DNA of 64,000 nt, taken from Saprospiraceae bacterium. Its GTDB lineage: Bacteria; Bacteroidota; Bacteroidia; Chitinophagales; Saprospiraceae. Position 1 is the stretch's first letter. The number at the start of each line of letters is the position of its first letter. Positions 1 to 8,889 of this stretch are shown here, one piece after another. The stretch lies in assembly GCA_016719615.1 (NCBI GenBank), contig JADJYQ010000003.1, positions 1 through 64,000 of the forward strand, written 5' to 3'. The position numbers were made by a program, and so were the translations under genes. The notes beneath the pieces were generated by a model that was not told the DNA's origin, did not search any database, and saw nothing but the letters and a program-made list of their open reading frames with translations.

Positions 1-2743
1 GAAATAAAAAATAAAACGGCGCTGGCTGTATCCAAAGGAAAATCAAACCGACAGTTGATCAAAACCCAAAATGGAAATCAGGGTCCCTACCGTCTCAACG
101 GCAATGCGGGCGAAGTTTTTATCATCGTCTTAGCCGGCAGTGAAAAAGTTTGGTTGGATGGCCAATTGTTGCAACGCGGAGAAACTGAAAATTATACAGT
201 CGATTACAATCTTGCAGAAATTCGCTTCATGCCGGCTACGCTCATCAGTGATCAATCGAGGCTTGTCGTCGAGTTTGAATACCTCGATCAAAATTATACG
301 CGCAGTTTGGTCCTGCATCAAAGCCAAATGCATAAATTAAATAAACGCTTCTACTTCAATATATTTAACGAACAGGATAGCAAACAGGCAGCCATTGCAT
401 CAGATTTGGATTCCCTGGATCAAAGCATCCTGAAATCCTCAGGCGATGATTTAAATATGGCGGTAAGATCCGGTATCCAAAATGCAGGTATCAATTACAA
501 CATCAATCGGGTATATTACCGGCAAGGCGATACGAGTATTGTTATCAAGGGAATCCTTCAACAAATGTCTTACCTGTATTATGATCCTTTTGCCGATAGT
601 TCTGCATTACAGGTTAATTTTTCGGAAGTGGCCCCCGGTTCAGGTCAATATGTATTGAAACAATCAACGGCTAACGGTCGTGTGTATGAATGGATGAGTC
701 CAGATCCGCTCAGCGGAAACCAGCGCGGCAATTACGAACCTTTAGTAGCTCTCATTGCACCGGCTTCACAGTTTATGATCACGGGAGGATTTCAATTGCT
801 CAGCGATAACAAAGCTGAACTTTCGGCTGAGATTGCACTTTCATCTAAAGATAAAAACAGGGTGTCCGCATTACAGGATGAAGATAACCAGGGTCTTGGA
901 CTTAAAATACTAGGCCGAACACCGGATTTGATTTTATTGGATTCAACTATCGTTCTCAAAACCAAAGCCCAATATGAATATGTCCATCAAAATTTTTCAG
1001 CCATCAATGCCTATAGATCTGTTGAGTTTGATCGAGACTGGAATTTATTAAACCAAGCTCCGGGCACCGATCATTATCCCGAAGTTTCCTGTGAAATATT
1101 TATTGGTAAAAATATTTATGCAGATTTTTTACATAGCCGGATGTACCGTTCCGATTTTTACAAAGGCAACAGAAATGTATTCAAAACAGGATGGAAAAAT
1201 GAACTAACGAACGTTCGTTTGTCTTATAATAAAATGGCTTCTGAAGATCCCGTAAATGGTTTTCGTTTTTTCAGACCAAGCTTAGAAATATTGCAGCATT
1301 TCAGAAATGAATTACATTTAGAAATCAGGGCGTTCGGCGAACGCAACGAAAAATTTAAAATCTTGACCGACAGTTTAGTGGTCGGCAGTTTTTCTTTTGA
1401 TGTTTTTGAATCCAAATTGCAGAAAAAATTTAATAAAAACACCCATTCGAGCCTGCTGTTCAAATTTCGCGAAGATTTTACGCCCGAATTCAAATCGTTT
1501 TCAAGCTTTAGTAAGTCTTATGAATTCGGATTGGAAACCTACGTCCAAAACCATAAAAGTGGCGAGTGGGAACTCAAATTCACTGGCAGAAAAATAGATT
1601 ATTCAAATCCTCAATTGGACGATTCCTTATCTAGTATTTATTTTATAGGCACCCTCGATCATCGGTTAAAACTTTTTAAAAATGCCATGCAGTTCCGAAA
1701 CTTTTACGAACTCCAAAGTGGTGTGGAGCCGCGTCAGGAATTTGTATTCGAGGAGCGCAAACCAGGTGAGGGACAATTTATTTTTATCGACTTCAACAAA
1801 GACAATATCCGGCAGATTTATGAATATGTTTATGCTCCTGATATCGACACTGCGCGTTTTGTGCGCTTCCAGTTATTTAATTCTGAATACCAGCAGATTT
1901 ACCAATCGTCCTGGAATCAGGTCCTGAATATAGATTTTAAAACTTATAAAAAGGCGGGGCAGAAATATTTAAATCTGCTTCGTTCATTTTCTCTCGAATC
2001 GTCGGCCCGGTTTACTTCCAAAGTTGATGAGAATAGCAAATTTTCAGATCGCTTAAATCCGCTGCTTTTTAGCGCTAACAAAATGAATACAATCGCCTAT
2101 CAATCGTTCATGCGTCAATCACTTTTTTTTCAACAGGGGTAATGCAGTGTTTGAATTTCAATTAGCTTATGCGCAGAGCAGTCAGAAAATTTTATTGACT
2201 TCCGGTACCGATGAAAAATCAACGCAGGATCCTCACTTAAAATCGAGATTTACTTTGAAGCGAGATCTTGATTTTCTTTTGGAGTTACATCTTAAAGAGG
2301 AAAAACGCAATAGCGAATTTTATGCTGATCAGAATTTTAAAGTAAATACTTTTTCTGTAATTCCGGGGTTCGTGTATCGGGTTCATAAGAATTTAAGATT
2401 ACAGTTGAATACCAGTTACCGGAATATCAGCGAAGAAAGTGTTTCCGATCAGCAAAGTCATTTTTATGATGGCGAACTAAGTATTGCGGCCTTTCTGTTA
2501 AAGAAACTAAGTTTGCGGGCTCAAATCTATTATCTCCATGCCCGGTATTCAGGGATAAAAGGGAGTCTTGCGGAGTATTCCATCTTGCAGGGTTTTGGCG
2601 ATGGCGATAATTTCAGTTGGAATTTTCAAACAGATTACAAGATCAGTTCTATTTTGCAATTGCAGTTTTCGTACAATGGACGAAAAGCGGCCGATACAGA
2701 TCCTTTGCATACTTTGCGCATGCAATTGCAAGCCAATTTCTAA
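1..2743 (+). CDS. Large surface/outer-membrane-like protein, 5' partial, split by a frameshift
   Basis: The reading frame is already open at base 1, so the TTG at 55 is not the true start and the gene begins outside the window. The visible part is rich in alternating hydrophobic and aromatic stretches typical of Bacteroidota beta-barrel or beta-sandwich surface proteins. Near its N-terminal end is a segment of the pattern G-S-E-x-V-x-L-D-G followed by D-Y-N-x-A-E-I, as seen in surface proteins with Ig-like folds. The frame stops at 2142 right after a run of eight T (2123-2130). Reading seven T instead continues as LFFNRGNAVFEFQLAYA into the next frame, open to 2743, giving a natural barrel-like continuation. 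I infer one gene with a homopolymer error or mutation. I do not recognise the exact family; function is unknown. Confidence 0.7.
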
Positions 2744-2777
2744 AAGAAAGTTTTGAAAAATAATTCGGGGTTTAAAA

Positions 2778-3192
2778 GGGCATTTCGTTATGCTGCCACG
2801 AAGGCGCAAAGACACTAAGGACCACGAAGGATTCCTTTGTGAAACTTCGTGCCTTCGTGCCTTTGTGGCTATACGTCCCTACAAGCATTTAGTTAATTTG
2901 AAAACCTCTAACTTACTTTTCTTTTAAAATAAGGGCATTTCGTTAGGTTGCCACGAAGGCGCAAAGACACAAAGGACCACGAAGGATTCCTTTGTGAAAC
3001 TTCGTGCCTTCGTGCCTTTGTGGCTATACATCCCTATAAGCATTTAGTTAATTTGAAAACCTCTAACTTACTTTTCTTTTAAAATAAGGCATTTCGTTAT
3101 CCTGCCACGAAGGCGCAAAGACACGAAGGACCACGAAGGATTCCTTTGTGAAACTTCGTGCCTTCGTGCCTTTGTGGCTATACATCCCTACA
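2778..3192. repeat. Three tandem copies of a 155-bp hairpin repeat
   Basis: Three near-identical units start near 2778, 2933 and 3087, with periods of 155 and 154 bp. Each unit holds a long imperfect inverted repeat: a left arm beginning GCCACGAAGGCGCAAAG and a right arm ending GTGCCTTCGTGCCTTTGTGGC (two overlapping CACGAAGG-type motifs per arm), with arms of about 40 bases around a short loop at GGATTCC. The rest of the unit is AT-rich linker. This fills most of the gene-free stretch between the surface protein and the MoxR gene. No ORF of interest lies in it. Confidence 0.9.
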
Positions 3193-3288
3193 AGCCATCC
3201 ACATGAATAAGGACCCAAATCACAAAAGGAATTGTTAAATTCTTTGTTGCTCTATACCATTGTGACAAGAATTACTACTCTGAATGTT

Positions 3289-3296
3289 TAAATTTG
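3289..3296 (+). promoter_or_regulatory. Candidate -7 box for moxR-like gene
   Basis: TAAATTTG matches the Bacteroidota -7 consensus TAnnTTTG and lies 22 bases before the ATG at 3319. A convincing -33 TTTG at the usual spacing is not visible, so this is a candidate only. Confidence 0.35.
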
Positions 3297-3318
3297 CGCC
3301 TCTTAAGAATAAATCAAG

Positions 3319-4280
3319 ATGCAATTTAAATCAGACGTAGAAGGAATCGACAGCTTAGCGCTGTCATACAAAAAATTAAAAGCGGAAATCGGCAAGATCA
3401 TTGTGGGACAAGATGACGTTATCAAAGCAACCCTAATCTCCCTATTCAGCAACGGCCACAGCTTGTTGGTAGGAGTGCCCGGATTAGCTAAAACCCTATT
3501 AATCAATACCATAGCAGAAGCCTTGGATCTGAGTTTCAAACGCATACAATTCACACCCGACCTGATGCCCTCAGATATCACCGGTTCAGAGATCCTCGAC
3601 GAAGACCGGAAATTCAAATTTAACAGAGGCCCGATTTTTGCCAACATCGTTTTGGCTGATGAAATCAACCGGACACCGCCCAAAACACAATCCGCTTTAC
3701 TCGAAGCCATGCAAGAGCGCAATATCACCGTAAGCGGAATCAAACACATACTCCCCAGTCCTTTTTCGTATTGGCTACCCAGAACCCAATCGAACAGGAA
3801 GGTACCTACCCATTACCCGAAGCCCAACTCGACCGCTTTATGTTCAATATATTATTGGATTACCCAAGCTACGCGGAAGAAGTACAAGTTGTAAAACAAA
3901 CGACTTCCGACTACTTTGCCAAAGTTGAAAACGTAGTCAACGCCAGCGAAATCTCCGACTATCAAAAATTAGTCAAAAAAATTCCCATCGCCGATAATGT
4001 CCTCGAATATTCCGTATCCCTTGCTTCCCGCACCCGACCACATGCAGACAACCCCGTCAAAGAAGTCAATCAATACGTAAGCTGGGGCGCAGGACCCCGG
4101 GCATCGCAGTACCTCGTTTTAGGAGCTAAATGCCACGCCGCCTTAAACGGAAAATATTCACCGGATATCGAAGACGTTCAAGCCATTGCCGGATTGGTGC
4201 TAAGACACCGAATTGTATTGAATTATAAAGCAGAAGCCGATGGACTGAAGATTGATCAGTTTATTGGGGGATTGTTGTAG
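3319..4280 (+). CDS. MoxR-family AAA+ ATPase (frameshifted)
   Basis: MoxR ATPases are AAA+ chaperone-like proteins that help mature or insert partner proteins, often with DUF58 and von Willebrand factor A proteins. The N-terminal half carries Walker A GVPGLAKT (about residue 54) and Walker B NIVLADEINRTPP (about residue 110); the C-terminal half continues with ATQNPIEQEGTYPLPEAQLDRF, split here as ATQNPIEQEG and YPLPEAQLDRF, the sensor region of the family. The frame breaks at a run of five T (3762-3766); a sixth T would restore PFFVLATQNP and yield a 320-residue protein, the usual family length. I therefore annotate one gene. No DUF58 or VWA partner follows; the gene is followed by repeats. 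Confidence 0.88.
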
Positions 4281-4304
4281 CACCTCAATGCCACCTCCCC
4301 CCGG

Positions 4305-4327
4305 CCCTCTCCACTCTGCGGAGAGGG
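4305..4327 (+). terminator. Hairpin just after the MoxR gene
   Basis: Eight-base arms CCCTCTCC and GGAGAGGG flank a 7-base loop, 24 bases after the stop codon. There is no T tract, so it may be a terminator of the Bacteroidota kind or simply a copy of the dispersed CTCC/GGAG hairpin seen again near 57047. Confidence 0.4.
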
Positions 4328-4373
4328 AGATCGATGATTACTTTATGTTCGATTCTTACAAATATCTTTCATG

Positions 4374-4391
4374 TACTAACATATGTTAGTA
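4374..4391. repeat. ACTAAC-N4-GTTAGT palindrome, copy 1
   Basis: Perfect 18-base palindrome TACTAACATATGTTAGTA between the MoxR gene and the toxin-antitoxin block, four bases before structured repeat copy A. It belongs to a family of ten in the window. Confidence 0.85.
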
Positions 4392-4394
4392 AAT

Positions 4395-4528
4395 GCTCTG
4401 CGTAGTCTCCTCCCGCTTTATTGGTGTAAAATATACACCCCAAATTTTTTCAAAGCGGGATACACTGGGGTGATAGGAAAACTCCGTTTTCCAAACGAAT
4501 GTTGAATCGATGCTGTTTTTGTTTTGTT
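4395..4528 (+). repeat. Two-hairpin structured repeat, copy A
   Basis: A 134-bp element nearly identical to copy B at 5831. It begins GCTCTGCGTAGTC, then CCCGCTTT, a variable loop with its own small stem (GGTGTA/TACACC), then AAAGCGGG and GATACACTGGGG, which pairs back to the start. A second hairpin GGAAAAC-TCC-GTTTTCC follows. The remaining tail (to TGTTTTGTT) is shared only with copy B. No ORF. Confidence 0.85.
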
Positions 4529-4557
4529 ACTCAGCTAAATTTGAAATAACAAATGTC

Positions 4558-4681
4558 GGTTAACTGCATCAAGAAGTTGGCGATTTCGGAGACGAAACAG
4601 TCGGCCACCACTTAACTTGCAACGAAGAACAAAGCTTTATTGAACCACTGCACAGCCAATTTCGTGTAGCAGCTGTTAGCT
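4558..4681 (+). other. attC-like recombination site (candidate)
   Basis: The stretch starts with GGTTAAC and ends with GTTAGCT, which pair through TTAAC/GTTAG. Inside these, GAAGTTGGC (4573-4581) pairs fully, with one G-T wobble, to GCCAATTTC (4655-4663). The two spacers are 8 and 11 bases, so one arm carries extra bases, as in integron attC sites (R''-L''-L'-R' layout). The 124-bp length is within the attC range. It lies just before a toxin-antitoxin operon, a common integron cassette cargo. The core boxes deviate from the strict RYYYAAC/GTTRRRY consensus, and no integrase is in the window, so this remains a candidate. Confidence 0.35.
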
Positions 4682-4694
4682 CGTTTGCCAAACA

Positions 4695-4726
4695 TTTGTA
4701 AATTATGGATGTTATTTTTATCTTAG
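4695..4726 (+). promoter_or_regulatory. Promoter of toxin-antitoxin operon 1
   Basis: TTTG at 4695-4698, a 20-base spacer, and TATCTTAG at 4719-4726 match the Bacteroidota -33/-7 pattern (TTTG, TAnnTTTG) with one mismatch. The -7 box ends 19 bases before the antitoxin ATG. Confidence 0.55.
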
Positions 4727-4745
4727 CAAAATAAATATTATAGTC

Positions 4746-4931
4746 ATGACAATTAAAAGACAAAAACTCATCGAAACATTCCAGACTCTCCCAGAGGATG
4801 TTTCTTTAGATGAAATTTTAGACCACATCATGCTCCTGGATAAAATTGAAGAAGGCTTGAAGCAATCTGAATCAAGAAATGTAATCCCTGATGAAGAATT
4901 AGAAAAACACCTCCCTAAATGGTTCGTTTAA
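4746..4931 (+). CDS. Antitoxin of a RelE/ParE-type pair
   Basis: A 61-residue acidic protein without a recognisable DNA-binding fold, beginning MTIKRQKLIETFQTLPEDVS and containing a DEILDHIMLLDKIEEGLK helix, a form common in small antitoxins next to RelE/ParE toxins in Bacteroidota. The toxin start overlaps its last 13 bases, so the two are translationally coupled. The role is inferred from size, acidity and position. It has its own well-formed promoter. Confidence 0.7.
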   Translation: MTIKRQKLIETFQTLPEDVSLDEILDHIMLLDKIEEGLKQSESRNVIPDEELEKHLPKWFV

Positions 4932-5206
4932 ATTGGACGCCTAGGTCTTTAAATGATTTAGATTCTATCGCTGAATTTATTGCTGAGGATTCAGTAAAAT
5001 ATGCGAAAATTCAGGTAAGGCGTATAAGAAATAAAGCCAAAATAATAAAAGATCACATTTACATTGGCAGACCTGTTCCTGAACATAATGACCCTACAAT
5101 AAGAGAAATAATAATGGGAAATTACAGGATTATCTATAAAATATTTTCGAAAGAGGAGATTGATATTTTAACTGTCCATCATTCATCAAGTATACTAAAA
5201 CTCTGA
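4919..5206 (+). CDS. RelE/ParE-family toxin
   Basis: A 95-residue basic protein with the ParE_toxin pattern: N-terminal W-T-P-R-S-L-N-D-L-D-S-I-A, a central two-helix region, then a PVPEHNDPTIREIIMGNYRI stretch ending in a beta strand with IYKI and TVHHSS near the end. RelE-type members cut mRNA on the ribosome and ParE-type members poison gyrase; sequence alone does not tell which applies here. Overlap with the antitoxin is typical. The pair sits between the two direct copies of the 134-bp repeat, suggesting acquired DNA. Confidence 0.85.
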   Translation: MVRLNWTPRSLNDLDSIAEFIAEDSVKYAKIQVRRIRNKAKIIKDHIYIGRPVPEHNDPTIREIIMGNYRIIYKIFSKEEIDILTVHHSSSILKL

Positions 5207-5352
5207 ATAAAAATAAGTACACGAGCACACACAGTATACACTCGATCCCGCAGTATCTCAAATAATTTTTCACTTTTAACTGCTATGAAAACAAAATTAA
5301 AATGGATATTTTGTCTGTCTTCAAGCGGAGTGACCGCAAGTATACTAATCCG

Positions 5353-5625
5353 TTATTCCATGTGCCTCTTGTCATGTAAAAGGACATGAATCGAAATATC
5401 TTCATTTAAATCTGGCCAATGAATTCCATATCCTGATGGAGATAATTTGAAATTGCTTATAGATTCACTTGATGCAGTTTTAAAAACATCGGACAATGAC
5501 GATAGATGAAAAGAAAAACATCGGTCCTCAATAAAAATATGGAGATTCTGATCTATGATTTTTACTTCAGTAGCTTTAAATATTTGATCTGTTATCATAT
5601 CTACTTCATAAAATATTGATTCCAC
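5353..5625 (-). CDS. DUF2442 domain protein
   Basis: A 90-residue protein whose C-terminal half has the DUF2442 signature: F-K-L-S-P-S-G-Y-G-I-H-W-P followed by D-L-N-E-D-I-S-I-H-V-L-L. DUF2442 proteins are small, often encoded next to DUF4160 proteins, and have been linked to toxin-antitoxin-like pairs, though no activity is established. Its start overlaps the 3' end of the DUF4160 gene by 25 bases, so they form a coupled pair. Confidence 0.75.
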   Translation of the reverse strand: MESIFYEVDMITDQIFKATEVKIIDQNLHIFIEDRCFSFHLSSLSDVFKTASSESISNFKLSPSGYGIHWPDLNEDISIHVLLHDKRHME

Positions 5626-5879
5626 TCCTCCACAATATAATCAAAATGTTCATAAATTATTTTGCGAATTTCTTTTCTAAAATTTGGATTCATATGATAT
5701 CCAATCGATTTTTCAATTTCAAATTCATCTACTTTTATCCAAAATTTACATTCCATTTCGCCTTTTTCTGCATGAATAGGTACTGGTTCATTGCCTTCAT
5801 TTGTAAAGAAGAATAATCTCCACCTTAAAAGCTCTGCGTAGTCTCCTCCCGCTTTATTAGTGTAAAATATACACCCCAA
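5601..5879 (-). CDS. DUF4160 domain protein with repeat-derived N-terminus
   Basis: Residues from about 20 onward (RLFFFTNEGNEP, then HAEKGEMECKFW, ending IVEEWNQYF) fit the DUF4160 family, whose members usually begin only a few residues before the first of these motifs. The first 16 or so codons here lie inside structured repeat copy B and read as MGCIFYTNKAGGDYAE, which is repeat sequence and not family sequence. There is no methionine between the repeat and the conserved part. The original start was probably lost when the repeat arrived, so expression may depend on a start in the repeat or be absent. Confidence 0.6.
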   Translation of the reverse strand: MGCIFYTNKAGGDYAELLRWRLFFFTNEGNEPVPIHAEKGEMECKFWIKVDEFEIEKSIGYHMNPNFRKEIRKIIYEHFDYIVEEWNQYFMK

Positions 5880-5964
5880 ATTTTTTCAAAGCGGGATACA
5901 CTGGGGCAATAGGAAAACTCCGTTCTCCAAACGAATGTTGAATCGATGCTGTTTTTGTTTTGTT
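5831..5964 (+). repeat. Two-hairpin structured repeat, copy B
   Basis: Same orientation and length (134 bp) as copy A, with only a few substitutions, including AACTCCGTTCTCC in place of AACTCCGTTTTCC in the second hairpin. Copies A and B are direct repeats that bracket 1.3 kb holding the toxin-antitoxin pair and the DUF2442-DUF4160 pair. Confidence 0.85.
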
Positions 5965-6025
5965 CTCGTTCTCCAAATACTTTAATAATAACTATCAACC
6001 AACACCTATCATCTATCAACTAACC

Positions 6026-6676
6026 CTATTTCCGCTGATACGGAAACTTTTTTGACACATTTTTCACCAAACTTTTGCTGAGCTGTTCGCTATTACTCCC
6101 AACACCACCTTCGGCAACCCAATCGTACTTCCATAAGAGATTCCCTTTGGCATTTTCGTGTATCGTCATGCTTACGTTTACTTTATTGGTCGAACCCCAA
6201 TAGCCAAAGATCAAACCTACTGCTATAGCGCTTCCATCCGACATCGGTTTATCCATGGTCAATTTTCCGGAAATAACTGCATCAACACCCAGAATTTTGC
6301 ACAACTCTTCTTTGGCTGTTGTCTTGGTATCTGTATAACTCAATCCGGCTTTCGTCAATAAGGAATTGGTCTTATCGATGTCCTGAAACTTAACACTGTA
6401 TTTATTCTTACCCTGCTCTTTTAGGAAATAAGTATACGAATGCCCCTGCATAGAGAATCCCGTCTTTTTTTCATCTTCGCGAATCATTTCCTGGGTTACA
6501 TCTTTTGGCAAACTCTTCATGCTGATCTGTACATCAAAGGGCAGAATTGCTACGATGTCATGTTTCGATTTTACTTTATCAAAATCAGGTGCAACGTAAA
6601 TCGTAGGAGCACAGGCACCAAATAGGATGACAAGCACTATAAGAGAAATCAGATGATGATTTTTCATAATTTTCAT
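6026..6676 (-). CDS. Lipoprotein, CsgG/GNA1162-like in style
   Basis: A 216-residue protein with a signal peptide and lipobox ending L-F-G-A-C at about residue 21, so it is expected to be a lipid-anchored envelope protein. The mature part contains DIVAILPFDVQI and later CKILGVDAVISGKLTMDKP, a pattern seen in envelope lipoproteins that resemble the CsgG/TolB-N fold (a conserved ILPF strand followed by a strand with GVDAVISG). The C-terminal WKYDWVAEGGVGSN and VKNVSKKFPY fit the same fold. A second ATG three codons in is an equally good start. Exact role unknown. Confidence 0.7.
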   Translation of the reverse strand: MKIMKNHHLISLIVLVILFGACAPTIYVAPDFDKVKSKHDIVAILPFDVQISMKSLPKDVTQEMIREDEKKTGFSMQGHSYTYFLKEQGKNKYSVKFQDIDKTNSLLTKAGLSYTDTKTTAKEELCKILGVDAVISGKLTMDKPMSDGSAIAVGLIFGYWGSTNKVNVSMTIHENAKGNLLWKYDWVAEGGVGSNSEQLSKSLVKNVSKKFPYQRK

Positions 6677-6796
6677 TTAAATAAAATAAAGTTTTCCAAT
6701 CGAAGACTTCGATCAAATGAATAAACAGGTCATTCCTGAACTGAGTTCAAAATTCCTGTCAAATATTTATTGATTTAAGCTATCTAAACTCAGATC

Positions 6797-8809
6797 TTAA
6801 TCTTTCGTAGCCGTTCGGTACAACAAAAATGATAATCCGGCAAAGAACAAGACCCCTAAGATCTGATACATGCCTGCTCCAAATGTGTTGCTGATGCCAT
6901 GTTCCAGAGAAATGCTGGCCAGACTGTTGGCAATGCCTTCATTGACATTCAACAGCGCCACGATAACCCCGGCCAGCGCTCCACCTGCAACCAATCCGGT
7001 TGCAAATAAGGCTCCTTTTCCAAGATCTTCATTTTCCTTTGCTTTTTGCTTTCTCTCCATGTTCCAGTCAACAACTCCTTTGATAGCACCTCCAATAAAA
7101 ATAGGGAGTGTTGTTGCCAAAGGGAGATATGCACCTACTGCAAAAGATAATGATTTGATGCCGCATAATTCTAAAACCAATGCCAGAAAAACACCTGCGA
7201 TTACAAATTGCCAATCCAGATTAAAGGATAATATTCCTTTGATCAAGGTTGCCATCAAGGTCGCTTGCGGGGCATTGTATTTTTCGCCGATCGCATGTTG
7301 AATGCCTTGTGCTACCATGGTCGAATCCGGTGTATCCAATAATTTGACGGTCCATCCAATGACGATAGAGGAAAATATCGCACCGATAAATAAGGCCATC
7401 TGCTGGTATTTAGGAGTTGCGCCTACGATGTATCCCGTTTTTAAATCCTGGCTGGTGGCTCCGGCATTTGCTGCAGCAATGCAGATCATACCTCCAACAA
7501 CAAGTGCCATTGGCTCGAATAATTTTCCGGTCCATCCTACACCGATAAACACGAGGCAAGTCGCCATGATGGTAGCAATGGTCATCCCGGAAATCGGATT
7601 ATTCGAAGAACCAATAAGTCCGACAATGCGCGAAGAAACGGTTACGAAGAAAGCTCCAAATATGACGATCAATATACCTACCAATAATTTAGAGATCATT
7701 CCTTGTCCGGGTATGATGGGCAATAATGCAACCAATAAGACCAAACCTAAACTTCCGTATAAAACCACTTTCAAATTGAGATCGCGCTCTGTACGGCTCA
7801 CCACCTGATCACCTCCCAACTTAACCGAACCAATAGATTCTTTAAATGAACTAACGATCGTTGGTATCGTTTTGATCAGTGTAATAAAACCTCCGGCAGC
7901 AACTGCCCCGGCTCCAATTTGCCGGATATAACATCGGTAAATAACCTCTGCACTATTAGCAAAAGTATGAGTGGTCTCATCCCAACCAAAACGCGTCGGA
8001 TTAAATCCGAGTTTTAAAACTTGCGCATAGATGATATCACCCGGAACTAATGTTGCCAAAAGCGGAATGAGCACAAATGAACTCAAAACTCCTCCTGCTA
8101 CAAGTACACCTGCAATTTTAGGTCCGATGATATATCCAACACCTAAATATTCCGGTGTAATTTCTCCTTGGATCCGACCCGCCGGCCAATATTTATTACT
8201 CAATTGAGTGACATAGGTGGGCACTTCTGCAATCAGGTGAAAAACCTTTTGCATCATGGCATACAGAATAGCCACGCCCAATCCCAAATACGCCGTTTTG
8301 GCAAAATCGCCGCCCTTCTCTCCGGCTACCAAAACACTTGCGCAGGCTGTACCTTCAGGGTAAGGAAGGGTTTGATGTTCTTTCACAATCAGCGATTTTC
8401 GCAAAGGAATCATCATTAAGGTTCCCAGGATTCCTCCTAATACCGCCAATGTAAAAATGGTCCAGTAATTAAATGATTCCACGCCGTTACTTTCGGCAGA
8501 TAAAAATAAAAATCCGGGTAACGTGAAGACCACTCCGGCTGCGATGGATTCACCGGCAGAACCGGTTGTCTGAATAATATTATTTTCGAGAATGGTCGTT
8601 TTAAAGAATTTGCGTCCCAGCGATATGGCCAGCACCGCAATAGGAATCGATGCAGATACTGTAAGGCCTGCTTTGAGTGCAAGATAAACAGTAGCAGCTC
8701 CAAATAAAATTCCAAAAAAGATTCCCAACAGAATTGCCTTGACCGAGAACTCAGCCACAGTTTCATTAGCAGGAATAAAAGGTTTGAATGTGTTGTTTTG
8801 GTTTTCCAT
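6797..8809 (-). CDS. OPT family oligopeptide transporter
   Basis: A 670-residue polytopic protein with about 14-16 membrane segments; it starts MENQNNTFKPFIPA and has the OPT features TPEYLGVGYIIGPKIAG and NPISGMTIATI, together with the early segment SLPYPEGTACA-like KEHQTLPYPEGTACASVLVAG stated here as LPYPEGTACASVLVAG. OPT proteins import small peptides by proton symport, and bacterial ones may also handle metal chelates. The gene is followed upstream on the same strand by two POT peptide transporters and an M28 peptidase, so peptide uptake is the likely job. Length is normal for bacterial OPT proteins. Confidence 0.92.
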   Translation of the reverse strand: MENQNNTFKPFIPANETVAEFSVKAILLGIFFGILFGAATVYLALKAGLTVSASIPIAVLAISLGRKFFKTTILENNIIQTTGSAGESIAAGVVFTLPGFLFLSAESNGVESFNYWTIFTLAVLGGILGTLMMIPLRKSLIVKEHQTLPYPEGTACASVLVAGEKGGDFAKTAYLGLGVAILYAMMQKVFHLIAEVPTYVTQLSNKYWPAGRIQGEITPEYLGVGYIIGPKIAGVLVAGGVLSSFVLIPLLATLVPGDIIYAQVLKLGFNPTRFGWDETTHTFANSAEVIYRCYIRQIGAGAVAAGGFITLIKTIPTIVSSFKESIGSVKLGGDQVVSRTERDLNLKVVLYGSLGLVLLVALLPIIPGQGMISKLLVGILIVIFGAFFVTVSSRIVGLIGSSNNPISGMTIATIMATCLVFIGVGWTGKLFEPMALVVGGMICIAAANAGATSQDLKTGYIVGATPKYQQMALFIGAIFSSIVIGWTVKLLDTPDSTMVAQGIQHAIGEKYNAPQATLMATLIKGILSFNLDWQFVIAGVFLALVLELCGIKSLSFAVGAYLPLATTLPIFIGGAIKGVVDWNMERKQKAKENEDLGKGALFATGLVAGGALAGVIVALLNVNEGIANSLASISLEHGISNTFGAGMYQILGVLFFAGLSFLLYRTATKD

Positions 8810-8861
8810 ATTCGTTTTTTAGATATGCATCAATAAGCCCTTGTATTTTCTATTTTTTTAT

Positions 8862-8889
8862 CTGTAAACTAACAAATGTTAGTTTACAG
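8862..8889. repeat. ACTAAC-N4-GTTAGT palindrome, copy 2, at a gene end
   Basis: A perfect inverted repeat with 12-base arms CTGTAAACTAAC and GTTAGTTTACAG around AAAT. It overlaps the stop codon of the downstream end of the POT gene (stop at 8879-8881) and lies 53 bases before the OPT gene start, so it could act as a terminator or boundary element between the two transporters. Confidence 0.8.

Noticed and set aside
5284..5388. A short frame starting ATGAAAACAAAATTAAAATG between the toxin and the DUF2442 gene
   Set aside because: At 34 codons, without promoter or recognisable sequence and overlapping the DUF2442 3' end, it is probably chance.
7302..7808. Long frame antisense to the OPT gene, and similar antisense frames in pheS (35963-36523) and moxR (3303-3749)
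   Set aside because: These are shadows of strongly conserved genes on the other strand and show no family features of their own.
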